From Cristatella mucedo (lineage: Eukaryota; Bryozoa; Phylactolaemata; Cristatellidae): a stretch of 64,000 nucleotides of DNA. Where the stretch lies: positions 3,370,001 through 3,434,000 of the forward strand of contig WPIO01000001.1 of assembly GCA_009760855.2 (NCBI GenBank), written 5' to 3'. Positions 23,501 to 38,500 of this stretch are shown piece after piece. Each line of letters opens with the position of its first letter. Position 1 is the stretch's first letter. A program made the position numbers and the translations under genes. The notes under the pieces were generated by a model, which saw only the letters and a list, made by a program, of their open reading frames with translations, was not told where the DNA came from and made no database searches.

Positions 23501-26500
23501 TCTGAAAATGGTATCGACCTGCTCGCCCTAACTGAAACTTGGCTGAAATCGATAAACTGCCCGACAATTGAAGACGCTACTCCATCCGGTTTCTCGTTCT
23601 TTCACACCCCTAGATCGATCAAAACTGGAGGTGGAGTTGCTATTATCGTGTGCTCGAAATTCAACTTCAAGCCACTTGCAGTACCCTCGAAGCAGTCTTT
23701 TGAATCAATTGTCTTGGTCTCACCCGAAAACAAGCTACCGATAGTGGCAGTAGTCTATCGCCCACCAGGTACCAAATCCTCCTTTATCTCAGATTTCTCC
23801 GATCTCATTTCGATTCTGTGTGCAAGAAATCGATCCTTCCTCGTAATGGGTGATTTCAACGTTCACTTTGATAACTTATCTGCCGCCCAGTCTCCCTTCT
23901 ACCATTCCTATCAAAGACACTGGAACGGGTCATGGCAGACCAGCTGAACTCATATATCGAAACCTCTCACCTTGCTAGTAAGTTCCAGTCTGGCTTTAGA
24001 GGTAATCACTCCACAGAGTCAGCATTGCTTAGGGTATACAACGACCTACTTAGGAATGCTGACATGGGTAGAGTGTCTCTGCTTGTTTTGCTCGATCTTT
24101 CGGCAGCTTTTGATACTATCAACCACCAAGTTCTTCTAGAGCGACTTCATCTCGCCTGGGCATCACTGGCACTGCTCTGCAATGGTTCAGGTCCTATCTC
24201 AGCTGGAGAATCCAGAGTTTTGACATGAATGGACAAAGATCATCCGAGGTAGCTCTGAAATATGGGGTACCTCGGGGTTCCATGCTTGGTCCGGTTCTTT
24301 TCACGGTTTATACTCTCCCTCTTGCTGATGTGATTGCCAAGCACAATCTAGGCTTTCACTTCTATGCGAATGACATTCAGTCGTACCTTTGCTTTGATCC
24401 CTCCCATCCTTCGAGCACCTCAAATTCTCTCAACTCACTTGCTGCATGTATTGATGACATCCGCACATAGATGGCAGTAAATTTTCTTAAACTAAACGAT
24501 TGTAAAACGAACTTACTAGTTATGGGCTAACCCAGTGGGATTCACAAATTGGAAAGGCTGATGCTCAAAATTGGCTCTGCCAGCATATCTCCTGTCGAAT
24601 CAGCTCGAAATCTAGTTGTCATATTACAAAGCGACCTCTCGTTCGACGACCATATCAGCTCCACAGTCAAATCTGCCTATTTTCAGCTTCATAACATTGC
24701 TAAAATTAGGGCTTGTTTAGATAAGGATACCACGTCTAAGTTGGTCCATGCATTCGTGACATCTCGTCTCGACTTCTGCAACTCACTGCTTACTGGCCTA
24801 CCAGCATGTGCAATCAGGCGATTGCAGCTGGTACAAAACTCTGCAGCTAGGCTTGTCTGTCGTGAGCGTCGCAGTTGCCACATTACTCCACTTCTCGCCA
24901 ACCTGCACTGGCTACCACTCAAGCAAAGGATTGACTTGAAGGTTTTGTCGCTTACTTTTAGGTCCCTTCATTCTATGGCTCCAGCCTATCTCTCCGACAT
25001 ACTCCCCCATCAGGCCAAGCATCGTACCACCTGCTTTTCGGAATTCAACAGTCTAGAAATACCTCGTACAAACCTTAAATCCTTTGGAGACCATGCATTT
25101 AGTTCGTATGCTCCCAAAGCCTGGAACTCCCTCCCGACCTTCGTCAGAATATCCCTTGACCTGACCACATTTAAAAGGAACTTAAAAACACACCTATTTA
25201 GGACAGCATTTAGTGGTTCCCTGTGATTCGTCCTTGATGTGCTTATACGTGCTGACACTGCATACTGCCACTAACCACATTTGCATGCTGACCCTGTGCA
25301 TGTCACCCCTAACCATGTTATTCATTTTGTTTGTTTTTCAAGCATGATTTTACTTACCATTCAATTGCATTTCCCTTTGCAGCAAACGTAAAGCGCCTAG
25401 AGAGAGATTAAGTTCTCTGAGGGCGCTTTATCAAGTACATTATTATTATTATTAATATTTTTAAGCCTGAGCTGTAATGTGTTTCAGATGGTAAGCCCGA
25501 GCAGGAGACGATCGAGTGATAACAATTGTAATGACTTCGAATACCACTTATGTTAATGTTATTCGACGAAGTCATCTGCAGATTATCTTCTTGTTTGACA
25601 TCTTCACAGGGAGAAGCCCTAGCTGCCGAATTACCAAGTTTCTGTGCTAATACATGTTAACTTTTTATAGCTGGCGAGGCGAGTGTACAAAGGCATACCT
25701 GACCGGCTCCGCGGAAGAGCGTGGGTTCGCCTGCTTCGCGTAGAGGAGACCATGGCTGATCACAAGAACGTGTACGAGACTATGCGCAAAAGGGCACGCA
25801 TGTCCTCGCCGGACATCAGGCAGATAGACCTCGACGTCAATCGAACGTACCGTGACCACATCGATTTTAGGGAGCGCTACGGAGTCAAGTAAGCGCCCGA
25901 GCAGAAAAGCACTGTCTGAGCCCTGCCTGGCTGCACGCTTAAGTCTCTGATCTTGTGTTGATTTAGATTTTTAGGTATTGCTGCTTCATGCTGGTCTTAT
26001 CCTATTCAGGATAATTAATTTGCTTGGGCGATGTATGCTGCCTAGAAGCCAGTTTAGTGATTGCACGGTGGCTGTCGTCAGTGAGACGACTGTTAATCAG
26101 TAGCAATCTGTCGAATTTACTACTGGAAGGGGCAGGCAGATGTAGAATGATTAAAGCTGTATTAATGTCAGGGTTTATATGGCAAACAGCTCACAGATCT
26201 CATCAGTGGCAAACCTTGTGTGCTCAGGCTAGGCGTCCAGGATTGGGTGGAGTTTTCGATACTCAGGTCAGAGCAAACGAAAGAAATATCGAAGTCAAGG
26301 TGCTGAACGATCAGGGACCGGTGCTGGTTGACGAAACATGGTTCTCTGTGGCATTTGAGCCATTTACGACAGGAAAACCTAGCTGTCAAATTGTGCACCA
26401 GCTGTAAGCATCTTGTTGTACAGACAGGAAGATATGCAAATAGTGAGTTACTGAAGTCTAGACGAGATGCCATAAATGCATCAACCAACTTCCTGTTTGT

Positions 26501-29500
26501 AATGTTGCATAACTGAAAGCTGGCAGATATGACCGGGGAGCTGAAGTGGTCTAGTGAAGGCTGTGTGCAGAGAAGACACCAAAGATTTGCTGCACGAGCC
26601 TGTTTTAGGGTTAGGCGTTCTCGTTTATTATTTATGCTAGGCTTAACCAAACTATTAAGTTGTTTCTAGCATCGTTCTGTTAGAGATTGGTTGCTGCCAT
26701 CCAAGTGCGAATTTCAGCAATATATTTTCTAGGGATTCGAAAGAGTTTAATTTCCACAATGCAGGAAGTGATCAAAGCAAAAGTACAGCTATGTCGTCTT
26801 CATGAAAATAAAAGCTTGGACATGGTTTGGTTCTTACATTAGCAAGAAGGCGTGTGCAGACTAAGAAATTGGACCCTAGAATAAATCTGTTGTGTGCTCC
26901 CCCTACTTTAAAAGCTCACAGAAAAACAGGTTTCAATTGACATGTTCCATTGATCCATTGCCAGTGAAGGCGGCAGTGGGTTTCCTTCCTGTGCTTCCGT
27001 ATGCTGCTGATGAAGCCTCGTGGGTGGTTCGTCGGAGTACCGTGCTAGCTTGAGGCGAGCTGTGCCGGTTCGGTAGTTGGCTCTAATGGTTTGGCTCCCG
27101 ATTCTTCTTCTTTTAATGCTGCCCCATATGGAGTGCTTAAGTGCTGTGTGTGCATGCTCGATATGTGGCTTCTACCTTAAGCTGATGAACTCCAAGTCTT
27201 CACTTTTCGGCTTGAAAAGTCTTGCTTGCATTGGTGTTGTGGGGGGTCGTGTGCTTTTTGTTTCATGCTTGAAGTTAGATTGGGCACCCTATCTTGTGCC
27301 TCTCTGTAAAGTGTCTGGAAAAGATTCAATTCTTCAAGGGAGCTATACGAATGCGCTAATATTATTATTAAATATTGTCTGTGAGATCATCCACTGAGAT
27401 AGGACCTAAACCATTCCAATATGGTGCCTGTGACGCTTAGGCAAGGCGATAGATGCTCAAGAAGGGCTTGGTCAACAGTGGTATCAAAAGCTGTCGAGAG
27501 ATCCGATATAGCAAGCCAAACGTGGCTCTACCTAAGTCAGCATTCGTGGAAGATTGTTATACAATCACAGCAATATGCTGACTTGATGGAGTGATTTTCT
27601 CTAAGACTTGACTGAACTTACTTGCTAGGTTAGATTTCTTATAAGAATTTATTTGTCTGACAGTACCACCTCCCAACGTCTTTAATTGAAATGGCAGGGC
27701 AAACTTGCTGAAGTTATTGTGGTCCACTGCTGACTTCTTACTGATAGGCCTGACAACAGCCTTTTTGAAAGATGCCAGGACAAAATCCAAGACTAGAGGA
27801 TATATTTATCATTTTAGTAATGGAACACAGTAGTAAGACCTATTCATAACCGAATGTTAGCAGTAGATATGGGATTTAAAAGGCTTGTAGTTCTCTGAGA
27901 CTAGGAGATGAATGTCGAGGTGAGGTCATCAGTGGCTGGCTTGAAGGTAGACATTAAGCTAGAGCAAAGAACAGTGGTAGAAGAGTCCAGAATATCTGCA
28001 TTTACTACCAGAGCCGGCCTTTCCTCCCAAGAACACTGTGACACAGAAAACGCTAGTTTTAACATGTACTGCGTGTATATAAAAGAAGAGCCATCAAAAT
28101 TCTGTTATATCATTAAAAAGATGCATGCATCGATGCTGGAAAAGAGCATCTGATATCATCTTTCATAGTTCGTATTCATGTGGACCGTATTTGCATGGAT
28201 GTTATCAAGTGTACAGGCACTTTGCCTGATAGTAGGGTTCTCAGCAGGTTGGATTGTTCGCAGCAGTGACTTGCATCGCTGCTCGTGTATTGCAGGCAGC
28301 AAGCTCTGTTCCACGTGCTGGCAGCTTACTCGATGTACAACACCGAGGTCGGTTACTGCCAGGGCATGTCTCAGATCGCCGCCCTGCTCCTCATGTATAT
28401 GACCGAGGAGCAGGCCTTCTGGGCCCTGTCTCAGCTGCTCACGGACAAGACTCATGGCATGCACGGTGAGCTGCTCTGAATCGCAATGTCTGCTTCTGTT
28501 GGTGGTGTATTCTGCTGTACTTATCCAGCTGCCCTCATGCTGCATTGTTTTCGCATCTCCCATCTTTTTTTTACTTATCCGTCATCTGCCAGTGCCCACC
28601 GTGCTTCGTTTAATGCATACAGTTCTTTGTCGTGTTGAAGATTTTGCGCCTTTAGATGTTTGTTTACCAGTTTCGTGAACAGTGCTTCGTAAGCATTCAC
28701 TGAACGTGTAGTATGTGGAGAATTAAAGAGTGATCAGATTGCGTTTTTGAAGGATTGTTCTCATTGTATTAGCACTGCTAATTGGCAATCCTTATTGCAC
28801 CTATCTGAGGCTTCAGCTAGCAGGTTACGATTGTTTATGTAATGTAATGTATCTCCGTCAGTAACTCCACAAAGTCATAAAGACCATGTGGGCGTTACGC
28901 AGGAGAGTTTTGTATAGCGCACTCACAGCCTAAGCGGCTTTCGGTACGCATTCGGTAGCCAACAGACTTCGTCTCACGCAACAAAGAGAAAGTGGGAAGC
29001 ATAGCAGAGTCAGGAGAGCAGTTGAGGTAGTAAGTAGCATAGAAGTAGCAGTTCAGGACCGCTGAAAAAGATGTGCCATAGTCGGCAGTTGGAGAGTAGA
29101 TGTCGTTTCGTAAGAATTGTGGAAGCGAGTTCCACAGTCTAGGACCTGCAGAGCTAAAGCTTCTGTCGCCAACTGTCTTTAAGCGGAGGAATGGGACAGC
29201 TAATTTATTGTCCACACAGGACCTGAGGGCACGAACAGGCTGAAACTGATGTAGCAGTTCAGCTAGGTATGAAGGAGCCAAGCCGTGGCGGGCCTTGTGG
29301 GTCAGCGTAAGAACTTTGCTCCGTATCCTTTGCTCAACCGGCAACCATCCTAGCTCTTCCAGCAGAGGTGACACGTGCTCAAACCGCTGGGACTTGAAGA
29401 CCAGCCTTGCAGCCATATTCATAGTCCGCTGTAGTGGCATTATAGCTTTCTTTGGTAGCCCAGCCAAAAGGGAATTACAATAATCAAGCCGAGACAGAAC

Positions 29501-32500
29501 TAAAGAGCTAGTTAAATTTTTTACAAGCCACTGTGGGAGACAGCTTCTAATCTTGGATAGGGATCGGATGTGATGGCTAGCTGTAGAGGCAGTCTTCTGA
29601 ATGAAGCTTTTGAAATTGAGGCAGCTGTCGAACACGACACCTAGATTACGAGCACGTGGTGAAGGTCGCACAATAGCATCACCTATTAGAACAGCAAAGC
29701 CTTTTAATCCAGCCACACGCTTAGGGTGTCCTATGAGCAGCAGTTCGGTTTTATCGTCATTTAATTTCAGGAAGTTTTCCGACATCCAGGATCGAATATC
29801 GGCAAGGCAAGCATTCAGTTTCTCAGTTGCTGCAGCAGATTCCGACGGTTTAAATGACAAATACAACTGAGTATCGTCAGCATAGAAGTGATATCCTATT
29901 CCATGGGCCTTAATCACTTTACCCAGAGGTTGTGTATAAATGGAGAACAGCAAGGGACCGAGTACGGACCCTTGAGGGACTCTACAGGTGACCCTTCTCA
30001 TGTCTGAGACCTGACCCCCACACGACACGGATTGAACACGATCAGACAAGTATGATTTAAACCACGCCAGTGCTTCGTCTGCCAGACCGATCGTTGTTCT
30101 CAGTCGTTCAAGCAGAACTTCGTGATCAATGGTGTCGAAGGCAGCAGACAGATCTAGCAGAGCTTGGGCAGTGACATTCCTGTCGTCGTTGCCACGTAGA
30201 ATGTCATTGTTAACACAGAGGAGAGCAGTTTCAGTAGAGTGCTGCCTCTTGTAACCTGATTGAAATGTTTCTGACATTCCATTATTTTCAATATGTTCAA
30301 CTAGCTGCTTAGCAACATTTTTTCAAGAATCTTTGATAAGAATGGAAGAAGGGAAACTGGACGATAGTTTGCTAGGACCTCTGTGTCTAATCCAGGCTTT
30401 TTAAGAATAGGTCTAACGATTGCCGATTTGAAGGACTTGGGGACGATCCCTTTTCCCAAAGAAGCATTAAAAATCTTGGTTATGGCAGGGCTAAGTTGGT
30501 CTGCAAGTGAAGACCACAGAGATGAAGGTATAGGGTCTTCAGGAGACGAGCTCTTTTTGCTAGACCTTATTAAGGCAGCCACATCACAGGCAGAAACATC
30601 AGAGAATCTTTTAAGAAAGGTCACAGGTTGAGGAACGGCGATTGCTTTGGTCGGAGGGGGCTTAATGGAGGCACGAATGTGCTCAATTTTTTCAGTAAAG
30701 AAGGCTGAAAACTTTTCGGCTGAGCCCTTAATATCTGGGGAGTCAGACCTGACAGCATTGGCCAGTAAATGGTTTACTGTCTTATAAATCTGTTTAGTGT
30801 CCGACTGGCAGGAATTCAGTTTTCTAATGAAAAAAGAAGCCCTGGCTTTTTTAAGCTTTCGTGTGTAAACACGAAGGAAGTCTTTAAAATTGACTAGGTC
30901 TGCCTCAGACCCCGATATCTTGAAACGACGTTCCAGCCTGCGCTTAACACGGCGCATCTTAAGGAGTTTTTTTGTAAATTGAAAGCAATCTCGACGACTT
31001 TGAACACGGATAGAGCGAACGGGAGCATGCTTGTCAAGAGCACTCCTGAGTGTCATGTTCATCGCATCTGTGAGGGTATCGAGGCTGCCGGTCGAGTCTG
31101 AATGCAGATCAAGAAGGCCTGCATCACAAACAGATTTCAAAAACTTGTCCATGTCAATGCTTTGTAAGTTACGTCATTTGGCAAATTCGACATTGCCCTA
31201 CACGTACGAGGGAGCAGGAACAGTAAACGAGACGAACAATGATCTGAGAGGGTCAGTGGGCACACCACAAAGTCAGTGGGGAGGACATCCTTAGTGATCA
31301 CGAGATCTAGAATGTGGCCACCGACGTGGGTGCTATGATTAACGTGTTGGGCCAAACCAAGATTCTCCAGACAGTCAAGAAATGAGCGAACCTGGCTGTT
31401 GCTAGGGTTGTCAACGTGAAAATTGAAGTGTCCTACAATCAGTAGCGGCCTGTCACACACAAATATTTTAGCGGGGAACTCTGAAAACTCCTCTATAAAC
31501 AACTTTAGACAGCCAGAAGGAGGCCGGTATATCACAACGGTGAGAGGCATTGTCTTTGATGAAGACCTGATAGCAACCGATTCAAACGATGACCCATGCG
31601 AGAAACTGCACATTTTATAGCCAAACGATTCGCGAACAACAATTGCAACCCCGCCACCAACCTTGTCAGAATGCATGGACTGATAGAATGAGAACCCGGG
31701 TGGGGTGGTCTCGGAAATACAGCTACTGGAACAAGGCGTCATCCAGGTTTCGGTAAGCAGAAATGCATCTAGCTACTCCTGGACCACCTGATCGCGGATA
31801 AGTAACCCCTTGGTTTTTAGCGGAGCGGACATTTAGTAGGCGGAATTTAAGAGGCTGTCCAACAACTGGACGACGGCGATGAAGTGGCTCGTATTCTCTA
31901 CCGTTTGCGTCCGGCCCGGCGGACGCTGGCTCTTCGAATTTGAATTGGACCTTGGTAACGGCCGTGGGACGACGTTTCACAACGTGCTGGGCTACAGCGG
32001 GTGGGCTACTACCGCAACAAGTACTATTTAGCGCTTTAAACTTACGAGTCGTAGGTTTGATAGCCGAGTTGTTGATGGGGCGAACGCAGGATGCAGGTAG
32101 GTTCTCACTGACCCGCCGGAGAAGGCCCGCCGGTAGGTATCGACTAATGGCGACATCGCATCTTATGCTAAGCAGGTCCTGTTTTGTGTAGCATATCCGA
32201 GGACAGCTCATAAATAGTCACAGCGAAGATAGCAGCAGAATACCCGTAGGTATTACGGAGAAATCAAGTAAAGGTCCACACCACGCTAGGAGTCGCCCGA
32301 GGCCGCTCTTTAGCGCGGGGAGGAACGTTTAATTGAGCTTGTGCTGGGTATTAGCCCTGTGGTAAGGTGCACTTGCATGTGATGACCCAGGGTGTAGGTT
32401 CGAGTTCGTGCCACAGGCAATCCTATATTGCCTACTGAGTGATAGCTGCTAACAACTTCTGCTGCTATATAAATGAGGCTGTTTGATCAGCTAACCTTTC

Positions 32501-35500
32501 TTTACATTTTTTACGCTTGATTAATTTTTTCTTTGCGCAGCATCCAAGAATCGTCCTCGGCTCTGTTCACGGTGTTGCTTTTGCCGAAACGACAGCTCCC
32601 ACTTATGTGGACCCACACATTGTGGCAGTCATACTGCTTCGAGGTCGAGCAGAATTGACTAATGTGTACAGGTCCTATCTCAATGGGAGACTCCAGAATA
32701 TTGATGTGAATGGACAAAGATCATCCGAGGTACCTCTGAAATATGGGGTACCTCAGGGCTCCGTGCTAGGTCTGGTTCTTTTCACGGTTTATACTCTCCC
32801 TCTTGCTGATGTGATTGCCAAGCACAATCTAGGCTTTTACTTCTATGCGGATGTCACTCAGTTGTACCTTTGCTTTGATCCCTCCCAGCCTTCGAGCACC
32901 TCAAATTCTCTAAACTCACTAGCTGCATGCATTGATGACATCCGCACATGGATGGCAGCAAATTTTCTAAAACTTAACGATGATAAAACTAACTTACTAG
33001 TTATGGGCAAACCCAGTGTGATCCAGAGATTGGAAAGGCTGACTTTCAAAATTGGCTCTGCCAGCATATCCCCAGTTGAATCAGCTCGAAATCTAGGTGT
33101 CATATTCCAAAGCGACCTCTCGTTAGACGACCATATCAGCTCCACAGTCAAATCCGCCTATTTTCAGCTTCATAAAATTGCTAAAATTCGGGCTTATTTA
33201 TACAAGGATACTACATCAAAATTGGTCCTTGCATTTGTGACATCCAGTCTTGACTTCTGTAACGTACTGCTTGCTGGTCTACCGGCCTGTGCTCTCAGGC
33301 ACTTACAGCTAGTGCAAAACTCTGCAGCTTGGCTTGTCTGTCGTGAGCATCGCAGTTGCTACATTACTCCACTTCTCGCCTACCTGCACTGGCTACCAGT
33401 CAGGCAACGGATCGACTTCAAGGTTTTGTCGCTCACTTTTAGGTCACTTCATTCTTTGGCTCCAGCTTATTTCTCAGATCTACTGCCACACCAGGCCAAG
33501 TATCGTACCACTCGCTTTTCGGAATCCAATAGTTTACCAATACTTCGTACAAATCTCAAATCCTTTGGAGACCGTGCATTTAGTTGGTATGCACCCAAAG
33601 CCTGGAACTCATTCCCAACTTGCATCACGACATCCTCCGACTTGCCCATATTTAAAAAGAAATTAGAAACCCGCCTATTTATGACAGCATTTATTGGGTA
33701 CCGGTTATTCGTTCTTTATGTGCTTATGCATGCTGCCTGTGCCAGCTGCCACTAGCCACACTTGTATGCTGACTCTGTGCATGTCACCCCTGACCATGTT
33801 ATTAATGTTGTTTATCAAGCATGATACCACTCACCATTCGATCGCGTTTCCTTTGCAGCAAATGTAAATCACCTAGGAAGAGAGTGAGTTCTCTGAGGGC
33901 GCTTTATCAAGTGTATTATTATTATTATTATTATTATTACAACTGAAAGCAGGCAGCAGAGATGTTGCTTGGTTGTTCTTTCGGGAGCGAATTTGAACAG
34001 TTGCTGGACGTGGAGGCACAGTCTGTAGAAGAAGTGTTTGTATTGTTGCTCTTACGATGGCTGTGAGCTGCTTGACCTATTACTATTATTATTACTATTA
34101 TTACTGTGAGCTGCTTGACCTATTTACTATTTGTCTTTGATTAAGTGTCCAGAAAATTTACATTTAACTATCCAAAAGCAGTGACACCAGAAAGAAGAAT
34201 ATGTTCAACATTCTGCACACCATTGATGCTATCGAGTGTGGTTTCACTTTAATACTACCAAGTCTTTCGTGGATTTGTTACTAACTTATGCAATCTGATC
34301 TACCAGTGAGCGTTTTTAGTTGGCTCTGATTTCGTGCATTGTGGCTGCATAGGGGGTGGCATGCTGATTTTTCCTAATTAGCAACTGAAAGTTTGGATCT
34401 CGTGTGCATTTGTCACAACTCGTAGCAGCATTATCTCACCGATTTAATGTGATACCTATTGCACAAATTATAGCAGACTATTGCTCTCTTTGCAAAACTT
34501 GCTATATGTGCACCTATAATTAGGCGTTCAAAATATTGTAGCCCCTTGGTGCTTGAAAAAGGTTTTATGAAGGCAAGCGACTAAAACTGTGATGTCAGGT
34601 GACGTTTGCTAATGTAGTAGCTTTTGCAAATGTGTGAGTATGTGTGGATTTGTCTGAATCATATTATGTTGCTAATGTGAGGTTCAAAGGAATGTGAATG
34701 TGAATGCTATTCTGCTGTTGCTGTAGTAGTACTATATGCATTTGATATGTTGTTTAGGTATGTTCATACCAGGCTTTCCTAAGCTGATGCGCTTTCAAGA
34801 TCACTTTGAAAGAGTGCTGCAGAAGTATATTCCAAAGATAGCAAAGTACTTGGTAAGTTAATTGACGTTTAATTTATTTCTTCCTATGTCTTAATGGAGC
34901 TAATGCCATGATTGTTAAAATTAGCCGAAAGATCCGTGCATTGTACTGATGTGAGGTTGGAGGCTTAAAAAACCTTAGCTGATTAAACAGCCTCTTTTTG
35001 TATAGCGACAGAAGAGCCTTTACGGCTATCACCACCTCTTGCAGTGGCAATAAAGAGTCGCCCACCACAGGAATCGAACCCACGACCTCGGGACCGAGGT
35101 CATGAAAGCAACCGCCTTACCTAGTGTGCCATCGCGGCTCAGCAAGTTATTGAAGTTAGCTATTGCTTTAGGTTCTAGTATCAAGTCTTTGATTATGGTG
35201 ATAATAATAATGATAATAATGCATTTATTTTACACCTTATGTAACTAAATCTCATTCTACACACCTTACATAGGCTGGAAAGGAAGCATATCGTATTAAC
35301 TTGTTGATAATAACATCGTACAAGAGCTCATGAAGGACAATTCAAATATATGAAACAATTAGGAACAGGCAGTTTTTGGTTTGCTGTAAAGGTCATCAAG
35401 TGATGTAATGTCATGATGTCGGTCAGTACTGAGCTCTAAGCACTAGGTGCATAAGAACACGGATGGGTTCGCCCGAAAGACTGGAGGCTGTTCAGAGGCA

Positions 35501-38500
35501 CAGCTAAACGATGACCAGAGTCAGAAGATTAAAAATGTTTTTAGCATAGATGGTTTGCTAGTTTACTGCTGTACCTTGGCATGCACCCATGCCGTCGTTC
35601 ATCTGCCTTTCCCCGAGCATTTTTGGCTTGTTTGTTTTGATCGCTCATGATAAGAGAGTGGATTTTGTATGGCCACCCATGTGAACTCATGCATCTTTGG
35701 ATAAATGGGAATGCAAATGTTTGCACTCGACCGTGAAGCAGTGTTCTAGTAATGGGGAGGGAGGAATGTCTTGTTACGACCTTGCTAGTTGCTTGTGCCA
35801 GCTGATTGTCTATAAGTGACCCAAAGCTATTTTTGTTGGTTGCCGAAGTGCAGACTGTTTTGGGCCGAGTATATTGATGCTGATTCGTCTCATCCTATAT
35901 GTGTTTGCATCTCAGACAGCCGGGCATGCTGTCCATTTCTATTGAACTCTGTGTGGCTTGCCTTTTTCCATTGTTGGCCGTTCCTGTCATTGTGGATGCA
36001 CTGCACATATGCGCTCCCTCTTGTTGTTCAATAGAAGGACAATTGTCTTCCGCCAAGTTTGTATGCGCTCAAGTGGTTCATGCAGTGTTTCTTGGACAGG
36101 GTGAGTTACTGTGGCTGCTGTATCTCTATCGCGTGACTGGAAGGGACCAGCCATCGCTTTGCTTGCTGGCGTTTAGCACGCTGCCAGTGCAAGCAGCCAG
36201 CAAGATTGGGCCGCTGCTATCGTTCGGCATTTAATTTCGGATCTTCATCCGCCGCTGGTTAATTTTTTGTAATGCAGACCCCTTTTTCGCTAACTCTGAG
36301 ACTGTGGGACGTCCACATGCTGGAGGGTGAGCGGATGCTGATACCGATGGCGTACATGGTGTTTAAGTTGCATCAAAGTAAGCCGTCTGTCTAGGCCTAT
36401 CTATTCCTCCCTCCCCCCCCCAGCTAGCCCTGATACTGCTTAGCTAACGGTTGGTGTCTTGCAGTCGTGACTGCCATGTTGACGTCGCTTCTCTTTTTAA
36501 GAGTCACTGCTGAAGTTGCCAATGGAGCTGTTCGTCACATACTTGCAGCGAGACCTGGAGATGGACTTTGGCTTTGAAGACGATAACGTCTTGTCCCAGC
36601 TGAAGGTACTCGCAGCAGTTCCCACGTACACAGACAGCTTGCTAGAATCGCCTGTAATACTGGCCCATGCAGAATACCCTCAGTCACAAAAAATCCTCGG
36701 ATGCTGATGCTGCTACTCTGCTCGGGGTAATAAGCAGACTTTCTTCGATTCCAGGCATGCTAACTTTGCGCAGAGCTGGATTTACTGCTAACTTTGCGCA
36801 GAGCTGGATTTACTGCTAAGAAGCAGACGGGTGCTGTGTGCTGTTTGTGTGTGCGGGTTTAATATGCAGCCATCCTACCGCGATTCTTAATGACTTGTGT
36901 TATATGACCAGGCATGGAGACTTTAAGCTTCCGAATGGTCTACTCTGCTGTAGCATTCCGCAGAGCCTTGGTTTTGCTGAAAATTTCGTCTGTTGATGTT
37001 GTCAGAACCCCTGCCTGGCATGTTGATGGAATTCCTTAAATTTTTTTGGGGCTCAGATTTGGCTAGAAGAGCCACTGAATCGGCATTACACCAGATTATT
37101 TAAAACAGTGCTTTACTGACATGGCAGTGTGCTCAGGGTCGTTATCGTGCTGCGAAATATTCCGATGTCCAAGCCAAGTGTTTACGTTTTGAAATCCAAC
37201 TTACTTGACTACCCAAAGACAAACGGCTTGCTCCATGTAGACTTTGATCAAATCCAGACCCCCAACACCTTTTGGGGCAAAGCGACCTTTATCTATCACC
37301 GATTTGCCACTGAATTTCGCTGTATGTTGAAGGCAGTCACACCTCATCTGTCTTTCGGCTAACCCTTATGAGTTGCTTTCTGATACCGAATAGTGTGAAC
37401 TTGCTTTTGTCTGTACGTAAAAAAAGAATTCCTTTTGTCATCTGTCCAGTGGGCGTGATCTGGGGCCACTGTAAGCAGTCTGCTTAATGATCTCTGGTGA
37501 GCAGACGTCTGCAGAGGGTCGCCCAGAGGGTTGTAAGTCGTCTGTTCTGGTGAGCTGACGATTTACAACCCCCTGGACGATGCCACTCTCAGTAAGCCTC
37601 ATCCATACCACATCTTTATAAATAAATGAATATTTGTAAATACTAGCTGATTTAACTACCTCTTTTGTATAGCAGTAGAAAGGCCTTAAATGCTATCACC
37701 ACCGCTTGAAGCGGCAACATAGGATCGCCCACCACAGGATTCGAGCCTACGACCTTGGGGCCTTGGTTGTGAAGATCGCTCTAGTGCCCTACTATTACTG
37801 TGCAAGAATTTCGAAGTGTGGCAGTTCTATTCTGCAGTGCTGCCATCTTGATTTGCTGGTCAGTCATGGTGCCGGTTTCGCAAGGCCGGGCAGATGCCCG
37901 ATCCCAGAAGTTGGAAAGCAACCCCATACCACTACACTTTCACTGCCAATTCTCACGGTCTTTTAGATATCACCGTGAACGTGCTTCACCCATGTGCCGG
38001 CAAATGTACTGTTTCCACTTATCGAAGCCAAAGAGATTTGGACTCGTGAGTCCATAGCTTCTTCTTCGTGCTGGTGTGCTGGTATTGCAAGCAAAATTCA
38101 GCCCTGCCTTTTTGTGCTGCACAACCAACAATGGCTTGCGTTCACTCCATTGCCATTAAGCTGTCTACTCACGGTATTTTTGCTTGTGAACGTTCCAGTA
38201 GCTTGGCAGAGACTCTAGCAGTAGCGAATCTGTCCTTCAGAGCTATGCCTTTGCCGGTCCTCCCTCCGAGAAGTTATTTGAGTACGAGCTAAGTCCGGCA
38301 GTGCCTCTGTGCCTCCATAGTCCAAATGTTTCTTAATAATGTGTGCCGATAGTGCCCTCTGAGATCTTCAGCTGCCGGTTTTTCGCTTCAGTTTTCGGTT
38401 CAATTGCCATTTCCATTGAGCGACATCAAAACTGCTCTTGTTCCTTCAGAAAGCCGTGCAACTGGCTGCATGTCCTGGTCGTATACCAAGCGTCAGTATG

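Larger units (their letters stand above)
22332..25670 (+). other. USP6NL-like intron 3 (TE-rich)
   Basis: A 3.3-kb intron that holds a - strand LINE-A-like fragment (22985-23185) and a + strand LINE-A (23190-25462). Unique sequence makes up only the first 650 and last 210 bases. Confidence 0.8.
28466..34757 (+). other. USP6NL-like intron 5 (TE-rich)
   Basis: The longest intron, 6.3 kb. It holds a nearly full LINE-B (antisense, 28838-32330), a SINE3 copy (32339-32496) and a LINE-A copy (32667-33945). The last 800 bases are AT-rich with (ATT)n remnants and a duplicated 22-bp string (TGAGCTGCTTGACCTATT) at about 34065-34125. Confidence 0.8.
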
